A DNA stretch of 64,000 nucleotides from Nemorincola sp044225795 (GCA_044225795.1 JBGAIF010000001.1:434001-498000); one strand, 5' to 3'; counted from the first letter of the stretch, positions 1 through 9,026 are shown. Made by a program: numbers and translations. The notes: generated by a model from the letters alone, not told the origin.

Positions 1-1345
1 CAACCAGGCGTGCGATGCTATGTCCGGATCGGGCAAGATCATTGTAATGAGTGCAGGAAATGAAGGTGCGGAAAAGATCCACCTGTCTAAAACATTCACT
101 GCAACAGACTCGATCCTGAAAACATACCTTACATTTACTCCGTCTGCATACAGGCGCACATGGGTGGATATATGGGGCCAGGCGGGAAAATCGTTCTGCG
201 CAAAGGTTACCCTGTACAGCGGCGGTGTTGCCGGTAACACTACTGGTTATTTGTGTCTGAATGATGGCGTTACTGATGCCAACATAATGGGAGCAAATGG
301 TACAGACACCTGCTATGTGCAGTTCATTAGCGCTACGGCTGAAGAAAATGGCAAACCCCGTATCACGGTCAATATATTCAATAAGGCAATCGACAGTGTA
401 GGCGTTGTTGTCAAAGGTACTGATGGCGCTATAGACATGTGGGATGAATACTATTATTACGGATTTCCATACAAATATCAGAGCGCTTTCGATAGCCTGG
501 GAGATGCGGCAGCCGTTACAGGCAATACAATAACCACTGTCAGTGACATGGGTAGCGCTAATTCCGTATTGCTGGTTGGCGCCTATGCATCAAAGGTGAA
601 CTTCACCGACATTAATGGCAATAGCTGGTCTTACAATTCATATGTTGGTGCTAACAAGCTTGTCCCCTTCTCGAGCCGAGGCCCTATGATAGATGGCAGG
701 ATAAAGCCCGATATCACCGCTCCGGGTTTGACAATAGCTACCTCAATGAGCTCTTACGATACCAGCCACACCCCTACAGGATCCAACAGTACAGGAGTTG
801 TCAGCAAATACACAGATCCGGGATCGGGAAAAGACTACTATTATGCCGAGTTTTCAGGCACATCGGCATCGGCACCGGCCGCGTCGGGAATAGTGGCTCT
901 TTTACTTCAGGCAAACCCATGGCTGACACCTGACCTCGTGAAGTCTATTATTTTCCAGACAGCCATCACAGACGGGTATACTGGCACACTGCCGTCTGCA
1001 GGGAACAATAATTGGGGACACGGAAAGATCAATGCGTATGGCGCGTTAAAATTAGCGTTACAGAAACTGGACGTTTATGATTTTAAGGGGCGTAAACTGG
1101 ACTGTGTTCTTTTCCCCAATCCGAATAGAGGAAGTTTTATCCTCGACTATACAGGAGACAGGGCTGAAAATTTGTCTGTTTCGGTTCGGTCGGTTGCCGG
1201 TTCGGTGGTCTATACCAAACAATGGCCGGTGAATTCAGGTGTTAATCGGTCTCAGTTGGACCTGCAACAGTTAGCCCGCGGACTATACATAGTGGATATA
1301 CATGGTGATGGCGGGTCGCTATCCATAAAAACAGAGATACAGTAA
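1..1345 (+). CDS. S8 (subtilisin-like) serine protease with T9SS sorting domain, 5' truncated by window edge
   Basis: The reading frame is open from base 2, so the true start and the catalytic Asp and His lie outside the window. The oxyanion-hole asparagine is in SAGNEG (Asn codon at 59-61) and the nucleophilic Ser is in GTSASAP (codon 863-865). Both are hallmarks of subtilases. The segment between them is about 270 residues, longer than in plain subtilisin, which suggests an inserted beta domain. After the protease domain, LFPNPNRGSF and a beta-rich end of about 75 residues form a type A T9SS C-terminal sorting domain. The protein is therefore probably exported through the outer membrane and either released or surface-anchored. 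It ends at a strong bidirectional terminator. The substrate is unknown. Confidence 0.9.
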   Translation, partial: NQACDAMSGSGKIIVMSAGNEGAEKIHLSKTFTATDSILKTYLTFTPSAYRRTWVDIWGQAGKSFCAKVTLYSGGVAGNTTGYLCLNDGVTDANIMGANGTDTCYVQFISATAEENGKPRITVNIFNKAIDSVGVVVKGTDGAIDMWDEYYYYGFPYKYQSAFDSLGDAAAVTGNTITTVSDMGSANSVLLVGAYASKVNFTDINGNSWSYNSYVGANKLVPFSSRGPMIDGRIKPDITAPGLTIATSMSSYDTSHTPTGSNSTGVVSKYTDPGSGKDYYYAEFSGTSASAPAASGIVALLLQANPWLTPDLVKSIIFQTAITDGYTGTLPSAGNNNWGHGKINAYGALKLALQKLDVYDFKGRKLDCVLFPNPNRGSFILDYTGDRAENLSVSVRSVAGSVVYTKQWPVNSGVNRSQLDLQQLARGLYIVDIHGDGGSLSIKTEIQ

Positions 1346-1379
1346 ATAAAGAACCCCGCTTAAAGCGGGGTTCTTTATT
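1345..1379. terminator. Bidirectional intrinsic terminator between the S8 protease and mscL
   Basis: Two 17-base arms, 1345-1361 and 1363-1379, form an essentially perfect palindrome (AATAAAGAACCCCGC on the left, its complement on the right). A-rich and T-rich ends give a U-tract in both directions. It sits between convergent stops and should end both transcripts. Confidence 0.85.
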
Positions 1380-1380
1380 G

Positions 1381-1815
1381 TTATTTCTTAAGTGCGTCTC
1401 TTATTTCGGTGAGGAGCAGTTCTGTTTTTGTTGGTGCTGGTGGCGCCGGTGGCGGTGCCGCGGCTTCTTCACGTTTCATTCTGGCCATAAGCCGTATGAT
1501 GATGAATATACAGAATGCGATGATGAGGAAGTCAATAACTGTTTGTACAAAATGTCCGTATGACAGTATATTGGCCCCTGCCTTCTTTGCATCGGCGATC
1601 GTCGTGTAAGTTTCTCCTTCTTTTGCTGCCTTGAGCACAAAGAACTTATCATCAAATCCTTTCCCCCCGGTTACCACTCCGATTGCCGGCATAATGATGT
1701 CGTCAACAAGTGCTGAGACGATCTTCCCGAACGCACCTCCGATAACAACACCCACAGCAAGGTCAATGACGTTGCCTTTTACTGCAAACTCTTTGAAATC
1801 TTTTACGAAACCCAT
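1381..1815 (-). CDS. mscL: Large-conductance mechanosensitive channel MscL
   Basis: MscL is a pentameric inner-membrane channel that opens under membrane tension to release osmolytes during hypo-osmotic shock. The 144-residue protein has the family's N-terminal amphipathic segment followed by the signature KGNVIDLAVGVVIGGAF in TM1 (about 14-46). A periplasmic loop follows, then TM2 (about 85-108) and a charged cytoplasmic helix preceded by a Pro/Ala-rich linker. Length and order match the family. It is convergent with the S8 protease across a shared terminator and 18 nt downstream of the DUF3078 gene on the same strand. Confidence 0.97.
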   Translation of the reverse strand: MGFVKDFKEFAVKGNVIDLAVGVVIGGAFGKIVSALVDDIIMPAIGVVTGGKGFDDKFFVLKAAKEGETYTTIADAKKAGANILSYGHFVQTVIDFLIIAFCIFIIIRLMARMKREEAAAPPPAPPAPTKTELLLTEIRDALKK

Positions 1816-1833
1816 AGCTTGATTTTTTAGTGG

Positions 1834-2856
1834 TTATAATTTATATGCTAATCCAAATGTAAATATTTGTTTCACCTGTACCCATCCCAGGCCGTCGCCC
1901 GGTTGATCTTTGGTCACAGTGAGCCCCGTTGTCTTATCCACATAGGTTTTGCTGAAAGGAAAGTTGTTGTCGTAAGCAATCGTAACGCCAAATGTGAGAC
2001 TGAGTGCCTTATAAGCCTTAAGTATCATCAGGTTATCCCAGAGCACCTGTATGTTGCCGGGGTTGTCCTGTTTCACCACCTTGCCTGTGGCGTCTTTTAC
2101 ATCCTTGGCCAGGTAATTGCTGTACAGGTCCAGTTTTGTAGCGTATTGTAGCTTTTTGGTCACGTCTGTGCTGTACTTACCGGAGAAGTACGCACCAAAC
2201 TGGAATTTGGAAGTTTTTCCGGAATCAATACCAAATGCGCCCTTTGCCGTCTGTGATGTATAATACAGATCCGCAAAGATCTCACGTGCGGCTATCGGTG
2301 ACAAAAAGATATCGAGGTTTGTCCCTTTCCGGTATTCGGCACCCACGGCAAGGGTCAGGTAGCCTGGAGATAACAGGTTTGATGTCGGAGCCTTCTCCCA
2401 TCCGGGAATGCTGTAGTCGTAACCTTTTGTGAATTGCGATTTGAAATTGAACAAACCAGCCAGGTAAAACCTTTTAGAATTCTTTATATGCATGCCATAT
2501 TGAGAGGTAAGATCGATACGGTCATCTGTTTTACGGGGAATAAAGCTATTGGAGTAGGTATAGTTCAGTCCATAGGTCATATCCAGCGTGTTGCTCCATA
2601 CATCAGTATGATTGAGGTAAGTGAGGTTTCCGTGAAATACACCATTTACTATAAGAGAAGCAAGTTCACCACCGGCAGCCCAGTTGTGAAGGAAACCTTC
2701 ATTGGCGCCGATGGATACAAGACCGGAATGTACCCAGGCGACGGTATCCTTGTTTTCCGTTTGCAAAGATTTCTTTACATCATCCACTTGTGATGTTTGT
2801 GCCATCGTGTGACCATACATGGAGATGGCAATTAGCGAGTAGATCAGTCTTTTCAT
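1834..2856 (-). CDS. DUF3078 outer-membrane protein
   Basis: This 340-residue secreted protein has an N-terminal signal peptide (MKRLIYSLIAISMYGHTMAQ) and alternating aromatic/polar strands typical of an outer-membrane barrel, ending in hydrophobic residues (GLAYKL). The sequence around NEGFLHNWAAGGELAS is characteristic of DUF3078, a Bacteroidota family of unknown function. I chose the ATG at 2856 rather than the in-frame codon at 2889 for two reasons: it begins a clean signal peptide, and a CAAAAATA box (TATTTTTG on the minus strand, 2876-2883) lies between the two. The start at 2889 would be upstream of that promoter. Confidence 0.85.
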   Translation of the reverse strand: MKRLIYSLIAISMYGHTMAQTSQVDDVKKSLQTENKDTVAWVHSGLVSIGANEGFLHNWAAGGELASLIVNGVFHGNLTYLNHTDVWSNTLDMTYGLNYTYSNSFIPRKTDDRIDLTSQYGMHIKNSKRFYLAGLFNFKSQFTKGYDYSIPGWEKAPTSNLLSPGYLTLAVGAEYRKGTNLDIFLSPIAAREIFADLYYTSQTAKGAFGIDSGKTSKFQFGAYFSGKYSTDVTKKLQYATKLDLYSNYLAKDVKDATGKVVKQDNPGNIQVLWDNLMILKAYKALSLTFGVTIAYDNNFPFSKTYVDKTTGLTVTKDQPGDGLGWVQVKQIFTFGLAYKL

Positions 2857-2875
2857 TCGTTCGTTGATTGTGTGG

Positions 2876-2883
2876 CAAAAATA
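2876..2883 (-). promoter_or_regulatory. Putative Bacteroidota -7 promoter box (TATTTTTG) for the DUF3078 gene
   Basis: The minus-strand sequence fits TAnnTTTG and ends 19 nt before the chosen ATG at 2856. No convincing -33 TTG was seen. Confidence 0.5.
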
Positions 2884-2894
2884 CGGCATAGTAT

Positions 2895-4103
2895 TTAACC
2901 TGCACTGTCCTCAGCCTCCGGCATCTGCCGGTCCTGCACCTCAAACTTCAACCATACCCGGGTCATGACCACTATTACAGTGATCAGTAACACCAGAACA
3001 AAACTAAAGAATATTATAAGCGAATTTCCTTTAAACAAATAGCCTGTCGCTGATATTAGCAAGGCAACCACCAATAATATCTGCTGCATCCGTTTCCGTA
3101 TCAGTTCATATTTATATGGATATTTAAGAAAATTTGTGATCATAATTGTCCCTGCAAGAAAAACAGATATCCTGAAAGCAAAATTTCGGAAACCTGCTGT
3201 GTCCTGATCTGCTTCACTGAATATTTCCGCAAATGTCGCTGCCAGCATACCCAACGACATCAACACAGGTATATAGGCCATGATCATCAACTGACCTTTC
3301 AGATACCCGCCTTTACATTCCCTGTCTGCTACCAGTGCAAAGAATATCCACCATAATGCAAAAGTGATGAGCACAGCAAATACAAAATTGCTCCATCCGG
3401 CTATGCTGAGATCCTGTGCGTTTGCAACGCCATTGATGATACCCGCCACAACCTCTCCAAACATAATTATGGCGAACAGCCCGAGTCGTTCTGTCATGCT
3501 TGCGGATAACTTAAAATCCCGGTCACCCAACCTCATGGACACATAAAATGGCGGCAGAAAATTCAGAAACAGTGAAACAAAGAAGAAAATACGCGTATAA
3601 GGCGTATGCAGAAAGAGTGTGGTGCCAATAAGCACAAGCGACAACAAATAACACACAGTATATGGAAAGTTTAACTTTCGGTGTTCCTTGTCATAGATAC
3701 CTACACTCCACCACAAGTAGGTGATGTAGAACTGCATGACCATTATTGCAATTGTTCCACGGTATATTACTTTGTCAGGAGGGCTTTTCAGGCACACGAT
3801 CATGGCAGCTACTGCTACCATTTGCCAAAGGGTCATCAGCCTTGTCCTGATCCCTGCTGTGCCATGAAGGTCGTGATACATGCTCCCATTGAACCATCCC
3901 CAGAATACCATTATGAACAGGTACATATAGTCAAGAAACCCGGAAACATCTGCGTGCCGGGAAAAATACTCTGTGATCCTGGATATCGCTACAACATATA
4001 CAAGATCATAAAACAACTCCAGCCAACTGATCTTACGTTCGGCAAGCTTAACGGAAAATTTTCTGGGTGCTCCCCACCAGGCACTTGTATGCGTATTCTT
4101 CAT
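2895..4103 (-). CDS. Low-temperature-requirement (LtrA) family membrane protein
   Basis: The product is a polytopic membrane protein of 402 residues with about ten or more hydrophobic segments. Near the N-terminus, RKISWLELFYDLVYVVAIS is the LtrA signature, and an internal MTERLGLFAIIMFGE is also typical. LtrA was named from Listeria, where loss impairs growth in the cold; its biochemical activity is not established. The ATG at 4103 (MKNTHTS) is preferred over an upstream in-frame codon at 4136 because family members start shortly before the WWGAPR-like segment. The gene follows 95 nt after a haem-binding lipoprotein gene on the same strand. Confidence 0.9.
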   Translation of the reverse strand: MKNTHTSAWWGAPRKFSVKLAERKISWLELFYDLVYVVAISRITEYFSRHADVSGFLDYMYLFIMVFWGWFNGSMYHDLHGTAGIRTRLMTLWQMVAVAAMIVCLKSPPDKVIYRGTIAIMVMQFYITYLWWSVGIYDKEHRKLNFPYTVCYLLSLVLIGTTLFLHTPYTRIFFFVSLFLNFLPPFYVSMRLGDRDFKLSASMTERLGLFAIIMFGEVVAGIINGVANAQDLSIAGWSNFVFAVLITFALWWIFFALVADRECKGGYLKGQLMIMAYIPVLMSLGMLAATFAEIFSEADQDTAGFRNFAFRISVFLAGTIMITNFLKYPYKYELIRKRMQQILLVVALLISATGYLFKGNSLIIFFSFVLVLLITVIVVMTRVWLKFEVQDRQMPEAEDSAG

Positions 4104-4198
4104 ACTACTTTGCAGCCACGTCTGGCCGTAGTACAATTTACAGAAAAGAGACCATTATCAAAAATGCCGGCAGCATTTGTGCGCACACCGTAGGTATC

Positions 4199-4591
4199 CT
4201 ATTTTGTAAAAGGAGCTCCTATACTAAGCCAGTAGTGGATTTTGTGCAGAGAGCAGGTATCAATTATATAACCGGGGGGCATTTGTTGTGCGCTGGAACT
4301 GTGCAGCAGACAGTGATAGAGTTTGGAACCGAAGATATTATCTCCTCTGAAACCATATTGAAGATATTTTCTCAGAGAGGTTGTATCTTCCAGGTCCAGC
4401 CCTCCGTTTGCGGTTGCTGCCGTACTGTGGCAGGTATAGCAATTGGAGGAAAATATTGGCTTAATATCCTGACTATAACCTACTTCTGTGCTGTCGCACA
4501 ATGGTTTCGTCTTTATAGGTACTATGGTTACTTCCGGCTTATGTACGCATGACACAATCAACATATAAACTAAAAACAGCCACCTTTTCAT
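4199..4591 (-). CDS. Small c-type cytochrome-like lipoprotein
   Basis: This 130-residue protein has a lipoprotein signal with the acylated Cys at residue 15 (LIVSC) and a single haem c attachment motif, CYTCH, at 51-55. The segment QDIKPIFSSNCYTCH resembles the start of cytochrome c domains in Bacteroidota surface proteins. A later MPPG (Met104) could supply the distal haem ligand. It probably sits in the periplasmic leaflet of a membrane and carries electrons or binds haem. It lies 53 nt downstream of a related two-haem lipoprotein gene on the same strand, which suggests a joint function. The partner oxidase or reductase is not in the window. Confidence 0.8.
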   Translation of the reverse strand: MKRWLFLVYMLIVSCVHKPEVTIVPIKTKPLCDSTEVGYSQDIKPIFSSNCYTCHSTAATANGGLDLEDTTSLRKYLQYGFRGDNIFGSKLYHCLLHSSSAQQMPPGYIIDTCSLHKIHYWLSIGAPFTK

Positions 4592-4644
4592 ATCGCCTTA
4601 GTATCCTGCAATATTAAGGGTGCAATATTACTTTACTGTTAAGC

Positions 4645-5331
4645 CTAATTGTTTGGGGCACCAGCAGCTACCCACTTTTTTATTTGTGTTATCTCACAGT
4701 CTCCCAGTTTAGCGCCCCCCTGTGGCATATTGTTATAACCCGACGCATGGGTAATGTCTCCGATCATATTCCCATTCACTGCGGCATTCATTACATCCGG
4801 ATAGCTCATCAGGCTGCCTCCGGGCGCAGACGTTGAACTGTGGCAGCCAGTGCAATAAGTTTCCATGATAGGCGCTATTGTCCCGCTGTAAGTAACGTTG
4901 GCCGTATCGCATGGGCCTGTAGCGCAGGCGCCACTATCTACTGCCCCTGCCGCTATCCATCGCCGTATGACGTATAGCTGCGCACTTGTAAGAGGAGATC
5001 CGTTTCTTGGCATGAAATTCTCACCCTTGTTTACAGTTACTGAAGCATATAGTTCACTTGCTGCAGGATTTCCCGGTACAATTCCGCGCTTCATGATATT
5101 CGCATAACTGTTTAGTGCGTAGCCGGCTCGCCGTGATTCAGCATCGTGGCACCCGCTTTTAGCACAATTGGATTGAAATACCGGAAGCACATCGGTCTCA
5201 AAACAAATGTTCGGGTCAGACGATCGCAAATTTGAAGGAAGTACATACGGCTGATGTGTGCATGAATTAATTACGGTAACGCCATAAGCAGCAACTGCGA
5301 CGATAACAGACAGGACGATTTTTCTTCTCAT
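4645..5331 (-). CDS. Di-haem cytochrome c-like lipoprotein
   Basis: The 228-residue protein has a lipobox ending at Cys24 (INSC) and two cytochrome c-like modules. The first haem site is non-canonical, C-x4-C-H (CAKSGCH, 56-62). The second is canonical, CTGCH (160-164). Each module ends in an NFMPR or NMPQG stretch whose Met (107, 202) may be the distal ligand, and in a conserved IxxWIAAGA/IKKWVAAGA helix. These repeats are common in Bacteroidota proteins annotated as c-type cytochromes. It probably works with the single-haem lipoprotein directly downstream. Confidence 0.82.
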   Translation of the reverse strand: MRRKIVLSVIVAVAAYGVTVINSCTHQPYVLPSNLRSSDPNICFETDVLPVFQSNCAKSGCHDAESRRAGYALNSYANIMKRGIVPGNPAASELYASVTVNKGENFMPRNGSPLTSAQLYVIRRWIAAGAVDSGACATGPCDTANVTYSGTIAPIMETYCTGCHSSTSAPGGSLMSYPDVMNAAVNGNMIGDITHASGYNNMPQGGAKLGDCEITQIKKWVAAGAPNN

Positions 5332-5403
5332 AGACTAAATATCCTGTCGAATGTAGGATTTTCTCGTAATGCTTACCATGTTTGTGGTCAGTCTATTAAG
5401 ACT

Positions 5404-5943
5404 TTAACATACTCTTGCTTTTTCATAGAGTACACAATGTTTCAGCCTTTCGTGCTCTGCCAATAAGGGATGAACGAAATCAGCAACCCGCCGCATTCCT
5501 GTGCGTTGCATCACCTTTACCGACCTGACATTCACTACCGGCGCAATAGCCACTATCTTATCCAGCTTCAGTTGCCTAAATCCATGATCCAGAACACAAT
5601 TAACCCCTTCAATTGCAAACCCGTTTCCCCATTCTCTTCGCGCTAGTCTCCATCCAATATCCGTACATGGAGTAAACGTAGAAGCAAAGGTCTGGTACGA
5701 GAGGCCAATGAACCCGATCAAACGTTGCTCATCCAACCTGTCCACTGCATAGTAGCAATAGCCCCGCTCTGTCAGTTGTAGGTTCATTCTTGTCACAAAA
5801 GACATGGTCTCAGCAAGATCCTTAATGGCAGGGAAGAACTCCATTACGTCCACATCTGCATTTATAGCAGCAAGTGGCATGATATCAGATTCTGACCATG
5901 CTCTGAAACCCAATCTTAATGATGTGAAAATATATTTACTCAC
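5404..5943 (-). CDS. GNAT N-acetyltransferase, RimJ/RimL type
   Basis: This 179-residue protein shows the RimJ/RimL-like GNAT fold: an N-terminal TSLRLGFRAW beta strand, the central DIGWRLARREWGNGFA segment that binds the acetyl-CoA pyrophosphate, and a late VNVRSVKVMQRTGM helix. It should transfer an acetyl group to an amine, but the acceptor cannot be told from sequence. It starts with GTG at 5943 (MSKYIFTS). It lies 30 nt downstream of the YdeI-like gene on the same strand. Confidence 0.88.
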   Translation of the reverse strand: MSKYIFTSLRLGFRAWSESDIMPLAAINADVDVMEFFPAIKDLAETMSFVTRMNLQLTERGYCYYAVDRLDEQRLIGFIGLSYQTFASTFTPCTDIGWRLARREWGNGFAIEGVNCVLDHGFRQLKLDKIVAIAPVVNVRSVKVMQRTGMRRVADFVHPLLAEHERLKHCVLYEKARVC

Positions 5944-5973
5944 TTTCCTTCGTTGAAGTGAACAACAGTATCT

Positions 5974-6531
5974 TTACCACAATCTTTTCCCTTCCTCACA
6001 ACCCGCTATCAGTTTATCAAGACGCCGTTGTCTTGTTACTTCCTGCTTAGCGCTCATTACCCAATGTATCGCCACCTTTTTATACGAAGGTGCCTGCGCA
6101 TCAAAAAACTTCTTTGCCGTTCTGTTCAACTTTAATTTATTCTCACATTCCTTGTCAAGTACGGCGTCTTCCTTTTCATAAGAATATATGCCTGACTTAT
6201 GCGCCTGCCGTTTTTCAAAAGCCGCTACTCCCTCCGGCAACATGAGGCCCTGACCCGTCAATACTTCCACCTTTGCAATATTGATCGCACTCCAGATACT
6301 ATTTGGTTTTCTTGGTGTGAACCTTATTGTATAACTATGTTCATCCAAAGACTTTCTGATGCCATCTATCCACCCAAAACACAAAGCCTCATCCACAGAT
6401 TCTGACCAGCTAACAGAGGCTTTACCGGTGGCAACTTTGTGATAGCCTACCAATAACTCCTTTTCTGTTTTGTGGTTCTTTGCAAACCACTTCCGCATCT
6501 CAGCTCCGTTTTTGAAGAACAGCGGTGTCAC
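5974..6531 (-). CDS. YdeI/OmpD-associated family protein
   Basis: The 185-residue cytosolic protein matches the YdeI/OmpD-associated (bacteriocin-protection) family. It has the N-terminal FKNGAEMRKWFAKNH, the central SWSESVDEALCFGWIDGIRK and FTPRKPNSIWSAINI blocks, and the C-terminal helical EVTRQRRLDKLI region. The molecular function is unknown. The GTG start at 6531 overlaps the stop of the upstream DUF1003 gene by four bases, which implies translational coupling. A start at Met12 (6498) is possible but would lose the conserved N-terminus. Confidence 0.88.
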   Translation of the reverse strand: MTPLFFKNGAEMRKWFAKNHKTEKELLVGYHKVATGKASVSWSESVDEALCFGWIDGIRKSLDEHSYTIRFTPRKPNSIWSAINIAKVEVLTGQGLMLPEGVAAFEKRQAHKSGIYSYEKEDAVLDKECENKLKLNRTAKKFFDAQAPSYKKVAIHWVMSAKQEVTRQRRLDKLIAGCEEGKRLW

Positions 6532-6980
6532 TTTTGTCTGTCATTTTTCATCTCCTCTATCATCCGGATGAGTTTATCCAGTTTATCCACTTCTATGCTG
6601 TTCAGCTTTCTCTGCAGTGCTTCAATTTCCATTTTCGCTTCAAGGTTTGTCTGATAATCAGCTTTTGCCTGCAATCGGTCTCTTTCGCTCTGCCTGTTCT
6701 GAGACATCATGATGATCGGGGCCGCATACGCAGCCTGTGTAGAAAAAAGAAGGTTTAATAAAATAAAGGGATAGGGATCCCAGTGATACATATATCCCAC
6801 TATGTTCAATACCATCCATACCCCTACAATAAGGGTCTGAATGACAATAAATGACCAGGAACCCATTCCATTGGCCACTGTATCAGCCATCCGCTGCCCG
6901 AAGTTCAACGATTCTCTGTGCTCTTCGTGCCAGGTTCTGTTTCGTTCCAGTATCTGGTCTGTTTCTTTTCTACTCAGCAT
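6528..6980 (-). CDS. DUF1003 membrane protein
   Basis: The 150-residue protein has the DUF1003 pattern: an N-terminal helical region ending in ESLNFGQRMADTVANGMGSW, two membrane segments (about 43-65 and 70-92) separated by a short WDPYPF loop, then NRQSERDR and a C-terminal coiled coil. The function of the family is unknown. I start it at MLSRKETDQ (6980), because the longer in-frame extension to 7088 has no family similarity and overlaps the divergent rluE start. It forms an overlapping pair with the YdeI-like gene. Confidence 0.88.
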   Translation of the reverse strand: MLSRKETDQILERNRTWHEEHRESLNFGQRMADTVANGMGSWSFIVIQTLIVGVWMVLNIVGYMYHWDPYPFILLNLLFSTQAAYAAPIIMMSQNRQSERDRLQAKADYQTNLEAKMEIEALQRKLNSIEVDKLDKLIRMIEEMKNDRQK

Positions 6981-7070
6981 CCTATATATATTGTTATTAC
7001 AAAAATAATCATCTGCCGTAATAAACAAGTGACTACTGTTATATGAAATTACTATGTTATTTTGTATTCG

Positions 7071-7676
7071 ATGAGTATTTCCCAGCACAGGTATTTTGTT
7101 ATCTATAAACCATACAACATGGTATCACAATTTGTAAGCCCTGATAAAGTGCGGTTACTGGCAGACCTTGGCTATAATTTTCCTGAAGGCACTCATGCGC
7201 TCGGGCGTTTAGACAACCATTCTGAGGGGTTATTGGTACTCACAACCAATAAAAAGATGACCCGCTTACTTTTTCAAAGTGCAACACCGCATAAACGCAC
7301 ATACCTGGTACAGGTAAACAGAAAAGTGAGCCCGGAAAACCTGGCTATGCTTCAGAATGGTGTCGCTATTACCATTCACAAAGGGGAACAATACCTTACA
7401 CCACCCTGCGATGTGCAAATAGTGACAAAACCAGCAAACCTTCCTCCGTCGTCTTACCCCGACAGGGATGACATCCCCAGCACATGGCTGCTGATAACCC
7501 TGACGGAAGGCAAATACCACCAGGTTCGCAAAATGGTGAGCGCTGTTCGCCATCCGTGCAGACGGCTGATCCGTGTAGCCATAGAAGACCTTTTATTAGG
7601 AGATATGCAACCGGGAGAAGTACGGGAAATGAACGAAGAGGATATCTTCCGGCTACTGAAGCTGGAAAAGGAATAA
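7071..7676 (+). CDS. rluE: 23S rRNA pseudouridine synthase, RluE-like
   Basis: This 201-residue RsuA/RluE-family enzyme isomerises one uridine in rRNA. The catalytic Asp is Asp48 in GRLDNHSEGLL. VIYKPYNMVSQF at the N-terminus and LTEGKYHQVRKM plus RRLIRVAI at the C-terminus follow the Escherichia coli RluE pattern (U2457 of 23S rRNA). No S4 RNA-binding domain is present, as expected for RluE. The ATG at 7071 is chosen over a TTG at 7062. The stop codon abuts the convergent helicase stop with no spacer, so there is no separate terminator. Confidence 0.87.
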   Translation: MSISQHRYFVIYKPYNMVSQFVSPDKVRLLADLGYNFPEGTHALGRLDNHSEGLLVLTTNKKMTRLLFQSATPHKRTYLVQVNRKVSPENLAMLQNGVAITIHKGEQYLTPPCDVQIVTKPANLPPSSYPDRDDIPSTWLLITLTEGKYHQVRKMVSAVRHPCRRLIRVAIEDLLLGDMQPGEVREMNEEDIFRLLKLEKE

Positions 7677-8999
7677 TTATTTGGCTAATGCCATTCTCAC
7701 TTTCTTGTTCTTGATCTTTTCATTCCTGATCAGTTGCAAAAGGTCCTTCGCCTTAGTTCGCCGAACTGCTACAAAAGAGAAAAAGTCTTTTACTTCTATC
7801 AGTCCGATATTATCGGTCTTCAGTTGGCCTTTATTGGCCAGGAACCCTACTATATCCACTTTATTGATCTTATCCTTCTTCCCTGCACCAATGAATAATG
7901 TCGCCCACTTAGGCAGTTCAGGTGGTTTCACTACTTCCGGCAGCATTATTTCTTCGGTAGCATCCGTTACATATTCCGGCACTTTCTCTTCATCAGATAA
8001 TATCAATACAACGGTTCCCGTAGCATCCATTCTTGCAGTTCTGCCATTTCTATGTACAAATGCGTCCTGTGTGTGCGGCAGGTGATAATGCACCACGTAT
8101 CTGACGCCCGGTATGTCTAATCCTCGTGCAGCAAGGTCGGTCGTTACGAGTACGTTGGCCGATCCGTTCCTGAACTTTGCCAGTGCACTGTCTCTTTCCT
8201 GTTGTTCCAAAGCGCCGTGATAATATTCGCTGAAAACACCGTTGTCCTGTAAATAGGCTGCTGTTCTTTCTACTGCTTCACGATGATTACAGAATACGAT
8301 GATGGACTTACCTCCAACCGCGCATATGAACTTATATAAGGTCTCCAACTTATCCTTTACAGGTGACTGCAGCACTTTAATGTCAAGGCCATCGGCTTTA
8401 CCTTCTGAAAGAAAATCAAGCACCTGCGGTTCACTGATACCTACAAACTCAGGAATTTCCTGCATACTGGTGGCTGAAACAAGTATCCTTCTTTTAATAG
8501 AAGGAAGCGACGAAATAATGAACGACATCTCCTCCTGGAATCCCAGCTCCAACGATTTGTCAAACTCATCCAGCACTATAGTCTCTACCGACCCGGTGTC
8601 GATATTTCCCCTTCTTATATGATCGCATAACCTGCCGGGAGTGGCCACGATCACAGCGGGGTGTTCCACCAGGTTGTTCTCTTCAATTTCTATGCGGTGC
8701 CCTCCGTAGCAGGCCGTTATCTTCATCCCGGTTCCCATCTGCCGGAACACAGATTCTATTTGCTGCACCAGCTCCCTGGATGGAGCCACTATTACCGCCC
8801 GGGATTTTTTACTGGGCTTATCCGGCTTCGGTAGTATTGGTAGCAGGTACGCCAGCGTTTTTCCTGACCCGGTATCTGACAAAAGTACAATATCACCACC
8901 TGATCGGCTTGCTTTCAGCGTGGAGGCCTGCATTTCATTCAGCTTACCGATCTTCAGGTTTTCCAGTATCTCGTCTATGGATATCTTGTCCTTGTGCAT
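7677..8999 (-). CDS. DEAD-box RNA helicase, DbpA-like, with DEFD motif II
   Basis: This 440-residue ATP-dependent RNA helicase has its two RecA domains in order: Q-motif Gln24, Walker A SDTGSGKT (41-48), PTRELA-like PSREL, motif II DEFD (144-147), SAT (175-177) and motif VI HRNGRTAR (316-323). The C-terminal 70 residues (LPKWATLFIGAGKKDKINKVDIVGFL) match the DbpA RNA-binding domain, which points to a role in large-subunit assembly. Motif II is DEFD instead of DEAD; the two acidic catalytic residues are kept, so ATP hydrolysis should not be lost. It is convergent with rluE. Confidence 0.92.
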   Translation of the reverse strand: MHKDKISIDEILENLKIGKLNEMQASTLKASRSGGDIVLLSDTGSGKTLAYLLPILPKPDKPSKKSRAVIVAPSRELVQQIESVFRQMGTGMKITACYGGHRIEIEENNLVEHPAVIVATPGRLCDHIRRGNIDTGSVETIVLDEFDKSLELGFQEEMSFIISSLPSIKRRILVSATSMQEIPEFVGISEPQVLDFLSEGKADGLDIKVLQSPVKDKLETLYKFICAVGGKSIIVFCNHREAVERTAAYLQDNGVFSEYYHGALEQQERDSALAKFRNGSANVLVTTDLAARGLDIPGVRYVVHYHLPHTQDAFVHRNGRTARMDATGTVVLILSDEEKVPEYVTDATEEIMLPEVVKPPELPKWATLFIGAGKKDKINKVDIVGFLANKGQLKTDNIGLIEVKDFFSFVAVRRTKAKDLLQLIRNEKIKNKKVRMALAK

Positions 9000-9018
9000 T
9001 ACTGGGTAAAGGTATCTT

Positions 9019-9026
9019 TAATTTTG
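9019..9026 (+). promoter_or_regulatory. Putative -7 promoter box (TAATTTTG) for the FkbM methyltransferase gene
   Basis: Fits TAnnTTTG and lies 59 nt before the ATG at 9086. A TTG occurs about 24 nt further upstream, longer than the usual spacing. Confidence 0.35.

Noticed and set aside
7677..8999. DEFD in motif II as a sign of an inactive helicase
   Set aside because: Both acidic residues of motif II are kept, as are Walker A, SAT and motif VI, so activity is expected; the change is probably neutral in this lineage.
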